NCBI GenBank assembly: GCA_900316835.1
Contig: ONEL01000018.1
Coordinates: forward strand, 1-47,866
Length of the DNA: 47,866 nt
Direction of reading: 5' to 3'
Origin: an uncultured Prevotellaceae bacterium
GTDB lineage: Bacteria; Bacteroidota; Bacteroidia; Bacteroidales; Muribaculaceae
Positions within the stretch are counted from its first letter, which is position 1. Every line of letters starts with the position of its first letter. The notes beneath the pieces were generated by a model. It saw only the letters and a program-made list of their open reading frames with translations, ran no database searches and had not been told where the DNA came from. A program made the translations under genes and the position numbers. This document shows positions 24,987 through 34,593 of this stretch, one piece after another.

Positions 24987-25111
24987 GTGCATTTGAGGTA
25001 ACCTAATGTCCAAAACATCTAAAAAAGTGGTTTATTTAACGCACGGTGGAAATATATTACTCTTTTTAACTATTCCCACTAGTGAACATTTTCCTTTTCG
25101 CACAATTATCT

Positions 25112-25161
25112 AATGTGTGCCCTACTGCTGCGGTGGTTCAATGCACAATAGGGCACACATT
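25112..25161 (-). terminator. Terminator of the beta-helix protein gene
   Basis: 13-bp perfect stem, 25112-25124 with 25149-25161 (half AATGTGTGCCCTA), 27 bases past the stop at 25188 on the minus strand. Confidence 0.7.
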
Positions 25162-25187
25162 TAAGTGGAGAGAGGAAGAATGAACGA

Positions 25188-26648
25188 TTAGCGAATAACT
25201 TTGCTAGTAGTCTTGCTACCGTCGTTGTACTCATTAACCATGATGTTCACACCCTGGAATGGAGTAGCGCTTTGAACACCATTGAGGTTGTAATACTTAA
25301 CACCAGTGAGGCTCTTAGTGTAGTCGACAGTGCTAATGCCAGTAGCGGTAGTGCCGGCCCATGGAGCATAGATTACCTCGCCATGTGAGGGATTATCCTC
25401 TTTATCAATAATCGAAACGCGGGGGCTTGCGCCTTCAGCAACATACCAGTAGTTGTTCATTGCGTAAACGGTGTTGCTGGAATTGTTATACAAGTCGAAG
25501 CGCTGGAACTCGCTGTCGCCGTCAAAGCCGTTTTGCTCTGAGCCATTGCCGTTGTTGATAAACACGTTCAAGCCGGGGCAGTAGTTCTCATCGTCCTCGG
25601 CAACATCGGTGCGACCTAGGTTCACATCCTTGCAACCAATCACTGTCACTCCCCACAGGCTACCCTCGATGTGGTTGCGATAAACCTTGGCAACGAGGCC
25701 CTCGCCGTTAGGCTCATAGAAGTTGATACCGCTACCGCCATTGGCTGGAGTCTTCTCGGTGTTGTTGTTGAACAAGTAATTGTCGCGCACGATAGCGTTT
25801 TGCTTACTGTAAACAGCGATGCCATAGCGACAGTCTCTCACGTTGTTGTTCTCAATGAGGGTTTGAGCGTTGCTGGTAACACCCATCAGGTCGGCAACAA
25901 CCATACCACCGCCCAGGTTCTTATCGCGATTGCCCACGATGGTGTTGTTACGAATGATCACGCCACGGTCGCATGCTGTAACGTTGATGTGGGGATAGTT
26001 CAGGTTTTGGTCATCGTTGTAGTTGAACGTGTTGTTCTCAATGAGCAGTGCCACGCTGGCGTTGCTGGCTGTGCCAATGGCCGAGCGCTTGTTGTACTCA
26101 AAGGTGCAGTTCTTAACGGTGTAAGACTCGTTTTCGCCTACACCCACACCACCTAGCTGAAGACCTGCTGTGCCATTGCTGACGCTGGCTTGCTGATAGC
26201 GGAAGGTGCAGTCGCTAATGTTAGCGCCAAAAGCTGGCGAGAGCTTGAGAGCCGCATATTCAAAGTCGAGATTTTTAACCTCTACCGCAGCGGTAGCGTC
26301 AGCGGTCTTAATCCAGATGTACTTAGCAGCCACATTAGCCTCGGTAGCCGTAATGAGAGAGCGCTCGTTAACAGCCATCAGGGCAGTACCCTCGATGTCG
26401 ATTTCCACGCTCCTGGCAATCTTGATGGTGATGCCATCTTCCATCTGGAAGGTGTCGCCGGCACTGATGGTAACATTCTCAGCAACGGTGAACACTTTAC
26501 CGGTTTCATCAACTGTCACAGGCGCTTCTTCCTGTGCCGCGAGCTTTGTCATTGTCCATGTTTCTCCATTACCGGGAGAGGTGAATACTGCAGCCTGAAG
26601 AGTCATAGAAGCGGCTGCCAAAATTGATAATAAGTAAAATTTCTTCAT
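25188..26648 (-). CDS. Secreted right-handed beta-helix protein with sorting tail
   Basis: A 486-residue exported protein. The signal peptide is residues 1-19 (MKKFYLLSILAAASMTLQA). Residues about 110-400 show the rhythm of a parallel beta-helix, with repeated short N-rich turns such as VKNCTFEYNKRSAIG, LIENNTFNYND, VIIRNNTIVGN and IVRDNYLFNNN. This is the pattern of pectate-lyase/NosD-like folds, but no catalytic set is apparent. The end (KYYNLNGVQSATPFQGVNIM, then SKTTSKVIR) resembles the Bacteroidetes C-terminal secretion tail, as in the 615-residue protein at 2008-3855. A cell-surface or released carbohydrate-binding role is likely. The gene faces the Na/phosphate cotransporter gene across a shared divergent promoter region. 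Confidence 0.75.
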   Translation of the reverse strand: MKKFYLLSILAAASMTLQAAVFTSPGNGETWTMTKLAAQEEAPVTVDETGKVFTVAENVTISAGDTFQMEDGITIKIARSVEIDIEGTALMAVNERSLITATEANVAAKYIWIKTADATAAVEVKNLDFEYAALKLSPAFGANISDCTFRYQQASVSNGTAGLQLGGVGVGENESYTVKNCTFEYNKRSAIGTASNASVALLIENNTFNYNDDQNLNYPHINVTACDRGVIIRNNTIVGNRDKNLGGGMVVADLMGVTSNAQTLIENNNVRDCRYGIAVYSKQNAIVRDNYLFNNNTEKTPANGGSGINFYEPNGEGLVAKVYRNHIEGSLWGVTVIGCKDVNLGRTDVAEDDENYCPGLNVFINNGNGSEQNGFDGDSEFQRFDLYNNSSNTVYAMNNYWYVAEGASPRVSIIDKEDNPSHGEVIYAPWAGTTATGISTVDYTKSLTGVKYYNLNGVQSATPFQGVNIMVNEYNDGSKTTSKVIR

Positions 26649-26681
26649 TTTGTAAAAGTTTGGTTAAAAAATAAATGCATG

Positions 26682-26718
26682 CAAAGTTACGAAAAAACCA
26701 ATGTTTTGTGTAACTTTG
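26682..26718. promoter_or_regulatory. Divergent promoters of the beta-helix gene and the phosphate cotransporter
   Basis: TAACTTTG occurs on both strands: 26682-26689 (minus, toward 26648) and 26711-26718 (plus, toward 26762). With neighbouring bases they form an inverted repeat (TGCAAAGTTAC with GTAACTTTGCA). Confidence 0.65.
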
Positions 26719-26761
26719 CACCAAATATTTTGAATTATACACATTTTTTAAAAACCTTATT

Positions 26762-28471
26762 ATGTCTATCTGGATAGTTTTCAAGCTCATTGGCTCATTG
26801 GCACTGCTGATGTTTGGTATGAAATCAATGAGCGAGAGTTTGCAAAAAATGGCTGGTCCACAGTTGCGCAGAGTGCTTGGCGCCATGACCACCAACCGTT
26901 TCACAGGCATGCTCACCGGTGTGGCTGTTACTGCGGCTGTGCAGAGTTCTACCGCCACCACGCTGATGACAGTGTCGTTTGTCAACGCGGGCCTGCTAAC
27001 GCTAATGCAAGCCATCTCGGTGATTATGGGTGCCAACATTGGTACCACCGTCACCGCGTGGATCATGAGTTTGGGATTCTCGTTTAATATCACCGACTTT
27101 GTTTATCCGGCTTTCTTCCTGGGCATTATTCTCATCTATATGAAGAAACGTCGCGTGATTGGCGACTTTCTCTTTGGTGTGGCGTTCCTCTTCCTGGGAC
27201 TAGGGACACTCAAGGAAACGGGCACCAACTTTGCCACCGACCCCGCCATGCGCGACAGCATCATGGCTTTCTTCTCGCAATTTGGCGACTCGCTCTGGAG
27301 CTATGCTTTGTTCCTGGTGGTGGGTAGCGTGCTCACGCTGTGCGTGCAATCATCGGCCGCGATGATGGCGATTACCATGATTTTGTGCTCTACTGGTGTA
27401 CTCCAAATTCAGCAAGGCATCATGCTGGTGCTTGGCGAGAACATTGGTACCACCATCACTGCCAACATCGTGGCTATGGGTGCTAACGTGCAGGCACGAC
27501 GCGCCGCACTAGCCCACTTCACCTACAACATGATAGGCGTGGTGTGGTCATTGCTGCTGATGAAGCCGTTCCTGAACCTGGTGTGTGGAATTGCCGGCTT
27601 TGACCAGTCGCTTGCCGCTGGCGACCCCGGCTACGAGGACAACCTGCTCAAGATTTCGGTAGTGCTCGCCACATTCCACTCAATGTTTAATATCACTAAC
27701 ACTGCCATCCTCATTTGGTTCGTGCCACAAATCGAGAAACTGGTGTGTGCCGTTATCAAGCCACGCAAGCAGGACGAGGAGGACGATTTCAAGTTGCACT
27801 TCATCACATCGGGTATCATGAAAACTCCCGAGCTCTCGGTGCTTGAGGCACAAAAGGAGATTAAAGCCTTTGGAGAGCGCATTCAGGCCATGTTCAACAT
27901 GGTGCGCAATCTGCTCGATGAGGAAGACAATGACAAGTTTGTGAAGCTCTACACACGCATCGAAAAATATGAGGAAATAAGCGACCAAATGGAGATTGAT
28001 ATTGCCAACTATCTGCACGACGTGAGCGACGCGCACCTCAGCGATGAGACTAAGGCTAAGATGCGTGCCATGTTGCGAGAGATAAGTGAGATAGAAAGTA
28101 TTGGCGACAGCTGTTACAAACTGGCACGCTTCTTTAACCGCTACCACACCGGCAAGGAAGAATTCTCGGGCTACCAGCTCAAGAATATCAAGACCATGAT
28201 GGAGCTCGTCGATAACAGCCTCACCGAGATGAACAAGACACTCGTGAGCTACAAGGAGCAAAACGACATCAATCGCACCTATAACATCGAGAACGAGATT
28301 GACAACTATCGCGACATGATTAAGGCCGAGAACTTTAGCGAGGTAAACGACCAGAAGTACAGCTACGCCATTGGCACCATGTATAGCGACATCTTCGACG
28401 AGTGCGAGACTCTGGGCGACTATGTGCTCAACGTCGTTGAAGCCCGCATGGGTATAAAGAAAAAAGACTAG
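26762..28471 (+). CDS. Na+/phosphate cotransporter with PhoU-like tail
   Basis: A 569-residue membrane protein of the NptA/PNaS family. The two QSS repeats that define the substrate site are present: AAVQSSTATTLMTVSF near residue 60 and VQSSAAMMAITMIL near 197. Both are followed by GANIGTT/GENIGTT segments. About nine hydrophobic helices precede residue 340. The C-terminal 200 residues are soluble and helical, resembling PhoU (IEKYEEISDQMEIDIANYL, EIESIGDSCYKLARFF). It imports phosphate with sodium; the PhoU part probably gives feedback. Single gene, with promoter at 26711 and a terminator at 28505. Confidence 0.9.
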   Translation: MSIWIVFKLIGSLALLMFGMKSMSESLQKMAGPQLRRVLGAMTTNRFTGMLTGVAVTAAVQSSTATTLMTVSFVNAGLLTLMQAISVIMGANIGTTVTAWIMSLGFSFNITDFVYPAFFLGIILIYMKKRRVIGDFLFGVAFLFLGLGTLKETGTNFATDPAMRDSIMAFFSQFGDSLWSYALFLVVGSVLTLCVQSSAAMMAITMILCSTGVLQIQQGIMLVLGENIGTTITANIVAMGANVQARRAALAHFTYNMIGVVWSLLLMKPFLNLVCGIAGFDQSLAAGDPGYEDNLLKISVVLATFHSMFNITNTAILIWFVPQIEKLVCAVIKPRKQDEEDDFKLHFITSGIMKTPELSVLEAQKEIKAFGERIQAMFNMVRNLLDEEDNDKFVKLYTRIEKYEEISDQMEIDIANYLHDVSDAHLSDETKAKMRAMLREISEIESIGDSCYKLARFFNRYHTGKEEFSGYQLKNIKTMMELVDNSLTEMNKTLVSYKEQNDINRTYNIENEIDNYRDMIKAENFSEVNDQKYSYAIGTMYSDIFDECETLGDYVLNVVEARMGIKKKD

Positions 28472-28504
28472 AGCTACATCAAAGCTACTTCAGTAATAAT
28501 AGAG

Positions 28505-28551
28505 GGAGAGTTGAAACGCACACACATCGAGTGTGGTGTTTTCAACTCTCC
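28505..28551. terminator. Bidirectional terminator
   Basis: GGAGAGTTGAAA (28505-28516) pairs with 28540-28551, with an inner CACAC/GTGTG part. It lies between the plus-strand cotransporter and the minus-strand glycosyltransferase, which converge here. Confidence 0.75.
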
Positions 28552-28599
28552 TTTCATGCTGTAAGGCTACCGAAGGACTCGCCTCTATATCATCATTAT

Positions 28600-29742
28600 T
28601 CACTCAGCTACTTTACCACGGGCGCGGTTGTAGCTGAGCATGGTGGCTTGGGCAAGGGCTTGTTGTGAGAATTGCAGGGCTTGTTGCTTGCCTGCTACTG
28701 CCATGCGCTGGCTCACTGTGTCGTTGCCGAGCACGCTGTTGATGTGCCGGGTAAGTTCGTGGTCATCGCCAGGTGCGAAATAGAGCGCGGCATCACCTCC
28801 CATCTCGCGGTGGCAGCCGTCGTCGCTGGCAATGACAGGAGTGCCTGTTATCATCGCTTCAACGAGGCACTGCCCCACCCCATCTTGCAACGCGGGCTCA
28901 ATAAAGGCTTTACTCAAGGCATAGAAAGCCATGAAGCTGTGCCTGCTCACGAATGGCACTCTAACCACACGGTCAGCAATGTTTAGTTGCTGTGCCAGTC
29001 GCTTGAGGCGGCGATAGTTGTCGTTTCTCCTGCCTATTACAACGAGGTAGATGTCCTTGTTGTCAATGCTTGCGAAGGCGCGATACAGTGTTTCCATGTT
29101 AGCCAGTGGCGAGAAATCGCTGATGGCAAGGATGAAGTTGCGTGGCAGGTGATACTTGCTCCTGACGTTGGCTAGGTAATCCTGGTCATATTCAGTGGTG
29201 ATGTATTCGTTGCGATAAGCTGTGTGAATAACATCAACCTTGTCGGCACCGATACCATAACGCTTCACAGCCTGGTCCTTAATATACTGGCTGGTGGCGA
29301 TAACGCGTTCGGCCTTGTGGCAGGCTTGCTTGATGCGAGAGTTACGGAACAGTTTTTCTAGCCATGAGTAGTCGGTCATCATTCTCTTGAACGAGAGGTC
29401 GCGCAGTGTGATGACCATCTTCACATCGTCGTGGCAGGTTCCGGTGGGAAGGATGGCGTCGAGGCCGTGGAAAACTTTCACTCCATGCCTGTGGAAGTCG
29501 ACAAAGATGCCACTGCGGTTGCGCCAGCGCCACTTGTTAAGGGCTTTGTAGGGCGTTTTGTTGTGCACGTTGGCAATCGATAGTAGCGATGAAATACTAC
29601 TGTCGCTGGGGCCAATGGGTGAGTAAATCATGAATGTGTCCTTGGGATATTCTCGTCCCAACGACGCAATTACAATCCTGTCATAAAAGCTTAATGGCGA
29701 GTCACCGTCGACGGTTCTAATGCCATCAAATCCAATAGTCAT
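28600..29742 (-). CDS. Glycosyltransferase, GT4/GT1-type
   Basis: A 380-residue GT-B glycosyltransferase. The C-terminal donor domain shows the family pattern: FILAISDFSPLANMETLYRAF near 195-215 and the acidic EX7E region IEPALQDGVGQCLVEAMITGTPVIAS near 273-298. The N-terminal half has the substrate-side Rossmann features (FHGLDAILPTG). It adds a sugar to an unknown acceptor, likely a surface glycan or lipid. It ends at the terminator shared with the cotransporter. It begins 76 bases after the MscS-type gene, so it may be read from the upstream operon. No other sugar genes are nearby. Confidence 0.85.
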   Translation of the reverse strand: MTIGFDGIRTVDGDSPLSFYDRIVIASLGREYPKDTFMIYSPIGPSDSSISSLLSIANVHNKTPYKALNKWRWRNRSGIFVDFHRHGVKVFHGLDAILPTGTCHDDVKMVITLRDLSFKRMMTDYSWLEKLFRNSRIKQACHKAERVIATSQYIKDQAVKRYGIGADKVDVIHTAYRNEYITTEYDQDYLANVRSKYHLPRNFILAISDFSPLANMETLYRAFASIDNKDIYLVVIGRRNDNYRRLKRLAQQLNIADRVVRVPFVSRHSFMAFYALSKAFIEPALQDGVGQCLVEAMITGTPVIASDDGCHREMGGDAALYFAPGDDHELTRHINSVLGNDTVSQRMAVAGKQQALQFSQQALAQATMLSYNRARGKVAE

Positions 29743-29818
29743 AAGTTGATAAAATTGTTTTAGGTTTAGTTTATAAAATAATAATTGCGATAATCTTGCA
29801 CTTGGTGGAGAGAGTTTT

Positions 29819-32563
29819 CTAATTCTCGGGCTTGGTGGGGGTTACCATCTGGCGAATGTAGACATCACGCTGTGGGAAAGGTATCTCAATGTTGTGCTGC
29901 TGCAAGGTGTTATAGATGATTTCTTTCACCTTGTAGACAAATGCTATCTTCTCTTCTACAAGCACCCAGAAAGCCACCCTTAGGTCTACCGAGTTGTCAC
30001 CAAAGTCGTCGAAGAGCACCATGAAGCCTTGTTTCTTCTGCACTATGGGGCGACCGCTTGATGTGGTGAGCTCAGTGAGCTTGTTAAGCTCGGCAATGAG
30101 TTTTTGACGCACGTCCTCAACGTTCACTCCATAGGCCACTCCCACTGGTAGTTTCACATACTCGTAGCTGTGATTCTTGGTCATGTTTTTGAAATTCTTG
30201 TTGAACAGCGACGTGTTGAGGAAGGCAATGATGCTACCATCGAGGGTCACAATTTGTGTGCTCTGGTACCCTATGCTCTCCACCTTGCCAAGGATGCCGT
30301 CGCACTCGATGTAGTCGCCCACCCGCAAGCGTCCCGACATGAGCGAGAGCCCGTAGATGAAGTTCTCGAGAATATCCTTCATGGCGAAACCTAGACCAGT
30401 GGCAAGACCAGCCGAGATGAGCGAGATGCCACTCTTGGGAACCTTGAAGAGCACTAACGCGAAGATGAAATAGCTACCCCACACCAGGATGGTGATAATG
30501 TTGTTAGCAAGAGTAATATTGGGCCTGCGAGAGGAATCACTCTTGACATACTGCCTGAGCTTTATCTTGCGATAAATGGAGTGGATGAGATAGTTGATAT
30601 AGTAGAATACAAAGAACAATGCGCTCACCAGCACAATCTTGTAGAGCGAGAGCTGTAATAGTCCTTGCTGGTCAATGAAATTGAAGAAGAACAACTTCAC
30701 GAGTAGCTGCTTCATGTCAAACATGTTGGCGGCAAAGATTATACTCATCAACACCGAAATCACAGCCAGCACCGGCAATACCACCTTAATAAAGAGGTCG
30801 TAGAACCAGGTGTTGTTAATGTAGTCGCCATGCTTAGCCTGTTCAAGTAGCTTGGCATTGATCTTAGCCTCGCTATTTTTCTTTTTCTTCCCCTTAGCCG
30901 CGGCAAGGGCAGTGATATTTCCTCGCTTGATGCGCTTGAGGATATATTTTTTCTCATACATCTTGGCAATGTCGTAGAGACAAATGATGGTCTGGATGCA
31001 TGCCAGTTGGAACGTCCACCACACCATGATCTGCACTGCCAGTAGCGTGAAGCCAACCCATGCCAGCACACATGACACTATCATTGCCACCAGCGAGATG
31101 ATAGAGAACACCACATCGCTCGTGGGGAGCTTGACGGTGCGCTTGCGTAGCACCCACATTTGCCACAGTGTGAACAATAGTAAGATGGGAGGATAGATAA
31201 GGTTCACCACATTGTTGGGGATGAAGATGATGCGGAACACTATCACCACAAACGCCATGAGCATGAACGGGGTGTAGACCATCACACCCGCATTAATCTG
31301 GCGGCTGTCGAGCCTGATGAGTAGCGACAGCAGGATTACCAGCAGCAGCCAGGAGTAGTCGAGGGTGATGCGAGTGGCCATTACAATGAAATTGTGGTTC
31401 ATCAAGTAAGTAGCGTAGCTAATGAACACCATGAAGAGGAAAACACCACACGTGAGCCCTATCACTCCCTTCTTGCCCTTGTAGCCCTCTTTGTTCCTGA
31501 TGCGCTTAGGCAACAGCCAGCGCAGGATTATAATGCTCAATATAGTCGCGACAAAGATATAGAACAGGATGAAGACCGATGTCATCACAATCACCGGTCC
31601 GCGCCACTGGCTCTTGACCATGGAGCGCTCGCCCTGCCTGCGCAGCTCACCATACTTATCTTTCATCTCATTGCTGATGCGCTTGTAGTTCTTGCCCAAC
31701 GATGCCAGTACTGAAAAATAGTTGCTGCCACCATTGCGGAAGATGTTGTTTTGCAACTCCTCATATCTTTTGATTGCATAGTTATTGAGCGCCTTGAGCT
31801 TGTTGTTCACCTCGTCATAGAACTCCTTGTCGGCACTCATCTTTGTCTTGGCGCGGATGATATTATTGCGCAGTGCCTGAGCATAGATAAGGCAAAGCTC
31901 GCGAATTTTCTTCTCGCGATCATTGAGCACATAGAGTGCCCCTTTAGCGGGAGAAGCGGGAACCGCCATCACATCTCCTGATTGCGGTGTGGCGGAATGC
32001 TCTTTATCTATGAAGTTATTAGAGTGAGTGGCACGCTGGGTTTGCATGATGCTGTCGGCAACTTCCTCAATAGCGCTTTTTTTATTGTCTTCAGCTTTCG
32101 ATATTTTTTCACCCGTCACCACATCGTCGGTAATAGCTGGAGCTATGTGCTTGAGCACATAGATGAGACTGTCATATCGCTCCACCTCGGCATCGAGGCG
32201 CGCCATGATCTTCTGGAACGGCATGTGTGCCACCTCGGTGTTGTGATAGAGGTCGGTAGCTTGTTGGCAGGCGTAGGCCATGTCGAAGGTGAACTCACTA
32301 CTTTGAGAGTAGAGGATGAGCGAAATTTGGTCAATCTGCTGCATGGTAGCCACCAGTTGCTCGTGCTGCCGTTTAGCGTTTTGGTCATATCGCTGCATGA
32401 TTTCCTTCTGTTCCTTGTACTTTTGCTCCAGCTCGGCGCAGAGCACGTCGATAGTTTTACCAAAGTCTCTCTCCTTGAACACAGCGTTTGACTGTGTCAC
32501 TCCTATCGCCAAAAACAATAGCAGGGCAATATAACGGATAATATTTTTTCTAGTGGTCTTCAT
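29819..32563 (-). CDS. Large MscS-family mechanosensitive channel with coiled-coil N-terminus
   Basis: A 914-residue channel of the MscS superfamily (large, MscK/YbdG-like type). A signal-like segment is at residues about 10-28. It is followed by 300 residues of charged, helical, probably periplasmic coiled coil. Several membrane helices start near 325 (VIVMTSVFILFYIFVATILS). The MscS core is near 690-790, with the pore helix ISAGLATGLGFAMKDILENF and then GRLRVGDYIECDGILGKVE. A soluble C-terminal domain finishes the chain. It would open under membrane stretch and release solutes at osmotic downshock. It is placed 21 bases after the 146-residue anchor protein, as the third gene of a zinc-ribbon operon. 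Confidence 0.9.
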   Translation of the reverse strand: MKTTRKNIIRYIALLLFLAIGVTQSNAVFKERDFGKTIDVLCAELEQKYKEQKEIMQRYDQNAKRQHEQLVATMQQIDQISLILYSQSSEFTFDMAYACQQATDLYHNTEVAHMPFQKIMARLDAEVERYDSLIYVLKHIAPAITDDVVTGEKISKAEDNKKSAIEEVADSIMQTQRATHSNNFIDKEHSATPQSGDVMAVPASPAKGALYVLNDREKKIRELCLIYAQALRNNIIRAKTKMSADKEFYDEVNNKLKALNNYAIKRYEELQNNIFRNGGSNYFSVLASLGKNYKRISNEMKDKYGELRRQGERSMVKSQWRGPVIVMTSVFILFYIFVATILSIIILRWLLPKRIRNKEGYKGKKGVIGLTCGVFLFMVFISYATYLMNHNFIVMATRITLDYSWLLLVILLSLLIRLDSRQINAGVMVYTPFMLMAFVVIVFRIIFIPNNVVNLIYPPILLLFTLWQMWVLRKRTVKLPTSDVVFSIISLVAMIVSCVLAWVGFTLLAVQIMVWWTFQLACIQTIICLYDIAKMYEKKYILKRIKRGNITALAAAKGKKKKNSEAKINAKLLEQAKHGDYINNTWFYDLFIKVVLPVLAVISVLMSIIFAANMFDMKQLLVKLFFFNFIDQQGLLQLSLYKIVLVSALFFVFYYINYLIHSIYRKIKLRQYVKSDSSRRPNITLANNIITILVWGSYFIFALVLFKVPKSGISLISAGLATGLGFAMKDILENFIYGLSLMSGRLRVGDYIECDGILGKVESIGYQSTQIVTLDGSIIAFLNTSLFNKNFKNMTKNHSYEYVKLPVGVAYGVNVEDVRQKLIAELNKLTELTTSSGRPIVQKKQGFMVLFDDFGDNSVDLRVAFWVLVEEKIAFVYKVKEIIYNTLQQHNIEIPFPQRDVYIRQMVTPTKPEN

Positions 32564-32584
32564 TAGCTTTGAGGTAATCTATAT

Positions 32585-33025
32585 TTATGAGAATTGCACG
32601 GCTGCCATGACAGCTAGCCCGGCGATGATGATAACAAGCAGTAACTTGTAGATAAACCTGTTCACACGGCGTTCAAGCGCGAGATGCAATTCTTCGAGGG
32701 TGGTTATTTCTCCTGTACTACACTGAGTGGCGATTTTCTTTAGGCTCTTTTCACTACCTGTGCAGGTAATGATATTGAGCCACATTTTGCCCCAGTTCAC
32801 TAGGTTTTCTTGCTCATTGCTGCTTGCCGCTAGCAAAGACATCTGCTTGCATTGTGGAGCGAAAGCGATTGTTTCTTCACTCAAGGCACCACACTGATGC
32901 TTGTCATCACTGTCGCGCCACTCAATGAGTGTCTCGACCAGGGGCTGTTGTAGCATGTATAAGGCACGCGCTGGAAGTCGTCCCCCATCGCGTGCCAGTA
33001 ATGTATTAAGTGTTTCTAATTCCAT
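32585..33025 (-). CDS. Small C-terminally membrane-anchored protein, unknown
   Basis: A 146-residue protein without a recognised domain. Most of it is soluble and helical. The last 20 residues form one hydrophobic segment (LLLVIIIAGLAVMAAVQ), suggesting a tail-anchored membrane protein. Its start codon overlaps the stop of the zinc-ribbon gene (TTAATG), and MscS follows 21 bases later, so it is co-expressed with both. It might connect the zinc-ribbon protein to the channel, but there is no direct evidence. Confidence 0.65.
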   Translation of the reverse strand: MELETLNTLLARDGGRLPARALYMLQQPLVETLIEWRDSDDKHQCGALSEETIAFAPQCKQMSLLAASSNEQENLVNWGKMWLNIITCTGSEKSLKKIATQCSTGEITTLEELHLALERRVNRFIYKLLLVIIIAGLAVMAAVQFS

Positions 33026-34359
33026 TAATTGCCCTCGGCCTTAGTCTTAGGCTCATCGGCGGGCTTAGTGGCGGCGGCGGGCTTGGTGGTCTTCTGACCA
33101 TTATTGAGGTTTACCTGCTCGCGGCTACCATCGGCCTTGCGGATGTTGAGAATTCCCTTCTCGGTGTCTTCAAAGCCTATGGCCTCGGCACCACCCTGAT
33201 GAATCTTAGTGTTCTTGCCAGTGCTACGGTCGTAGCGCACAACACTACCATCCTTGAGGCGGAACACCTTGTAATTGCCGGCCTGCTTGGTCTCCACGAT
33301 GTCTTCTTTCTTGAACATGGGGGTATCCTTGTCCTTCTCTTCGCCTATGCCGCTTGGAGCTGCGGGAGCTTGAGTGGCGGGTTGCTGTGCCTCGACTGGC
33401 TGTTCCACTGGCTGTGGTACCTCAGGCTGCACTTCCTCGGGCTTCTTCTCTTCCTCGTTGCCGGCACCGCTAATGCTGAGGATGCGGATGAAGTTGCGAG
33501 CCTGCTCGTTCATCCATTTCACAGCCTCGCTCGAGCCTTGCGCGGGGTTGCACACGATGGCTTGCTCACCATTCACGTTTTGGAATGTGCCCTCATAGGT
33601 TGCCGACGTGATGTTACGGCTCTCTACGTCATAGAGGTTTAGCACCACGCTTGCCATGCTCGATGCCGAGGTGGCGGGAGTGCTTAGGTAGGCATAGAAG
33701 AAATATTTCTTTCCGTCAATCTCGGGAACTTGTGGAATGACATCAATACCGGCTTTGAGCTTGTTTTGGTCGAACGACACGTCGCGACCGCTAGTCGACA
33801 CCATTTTCACGTGCTCAGGGTCGATGTTCCACTTATCGCCATTCTGCGTGAGCTCATAGAGCTTATAGAACGACTCGGTGCCCTTGTTGAGCTGGGTGAT
33901 ACCTATAATCTTGTCGTTAACACCGGGATCGGAACCTGTGATGCGCAACGCGTAGACGATAGTGGCCCCGTCGCCCACATAGTTGTTGTCGTTAAGCGCG
34001 CGTTGCAGAGCATCGGCGGCTGCGGCGGCACTATTGTCGACAATGCTCACTGGTTGAGCCTCATTCTTTTCACTGCTGCCACTAAAGAAAATCTTGTTGA
34101 TGGCAAAGATTGCGATAAATGCCAGCACACCGATGGCTATAACCACATACATTGTGGTCTTGCTCTTTTTATCTCTATCTCTATTAGCGTAGCTGCGTTC
34201 ACGACCTGTGTTGTTGTTGTCGTCGTCGCTCCAGTCTTCGTAGTCACGCTCGCGACGCCTGTAGTTAGCGCCACCATCAATGCGACTGCCGCACTTGTTG
34301 CAAAATGCGGAATCCTCGGGGAGTGTTTGCCCGCAATTGGGACATTTGATTGTGTTCAT
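33025..34359 (-). CDS. Zinc-ribbon membrane protein
   Basis: A 444-residue protein that begins with a zinc ribbon: CPNC and CNKC (C6, C9, C20, C23). A charged, Asn/Arg-rich linker leads to one transmembrane helix (TMYVVIAIGVLAFIAIFAINKIFF) near residues 69-92. A folded extracytoplasmic part follows to about 290, then a Pro/Glu/Gln-rich linker (EEVQPEVPQPVEQPVE), and a beta-rich repeat-like domain with KVFRLKDGSVVRYDRSTGKN near residue 370. Zinc-ribbon membrane proteins of this shape are common in Bacteroidales; the function is unknown. It is the first gene of the zinc-ribbon / 146-residue / MscS unit, with TACTTTTG (34401-34408, minus) as -7. Confidence 0.75.
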   Translation of the reverse strand: MNTIKCPNCGQTLPEDSAFCNKCGSRIDGGANYRRRERDYEDWSDDDNNNTGRERSYANRDRDKKSKTTMYVVIAIGVLAFIAIFAINKIFFSGSSEKNEAQPVSIVDNSAAAAADALQRALNDNNYVGDGATIVYALRITGSDPGVNDKIIGITQLNKGTESFYKLYELTQNGDKWNIDPEHVKMVSTSGRDVSFDQNKLKAGIDVIPQVPEIDGKKYFFYAYLSTPATSASSMASVVLNLYDVESRNITSATYEGTFQNVNGEQAIVCNPAQGSSEAVKWMNEQARNFIRILSISGAGNEEEKKPEEVQPEVPQPVEQPVEAQQPATQAPAAPSGIGEEKDKDTPMFKKEDIVETKQAGNYKVFRLKDGSVVRYDRSTGKNTKIHQGGAEAIGFEDTEKGILNIRKADGSREQVNLNNGQKTTKPAAATKPADEPKTKAEGN

Positions 34360-34400
34360 ATACCACTTTACGTTTTAGTTATTCATTTTCTTTCACAATG

Positions 34401-34408
34401 CAAAAGTA
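34401..34408 (-). promoter_or_regulatory. -7 element of the zinc-ribbon operon
   Basis: TACTTTTG on the minus strand, 42 bases upstream of the zinc-ribbon start. Confidence 0.55.
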
Positions 34409-34593
34409 AAACAAATATCTATCACAAGCAAAAGTTTTTAACCCAAAAGTGTGACGAAAGTTATACAATAGCCCTTAAAGCAAGCATTTTTACCTGCCAA
34501 GAGGCAAAATTACATAGCTTGCCTCTCACTTTCCAATTTCCATAACTAATCTTAATTGTGCGACACATTTAAGATTGCATTAGGTAAACCTTT

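Noticed and set aside
33730..34545. Long open frame of 271 codons on the plus strand
   Set aside because: It lies opposite the zinc-ribbon gene, whose domains, start and operon context are clear. The plus-strand product has no recognisable motif.
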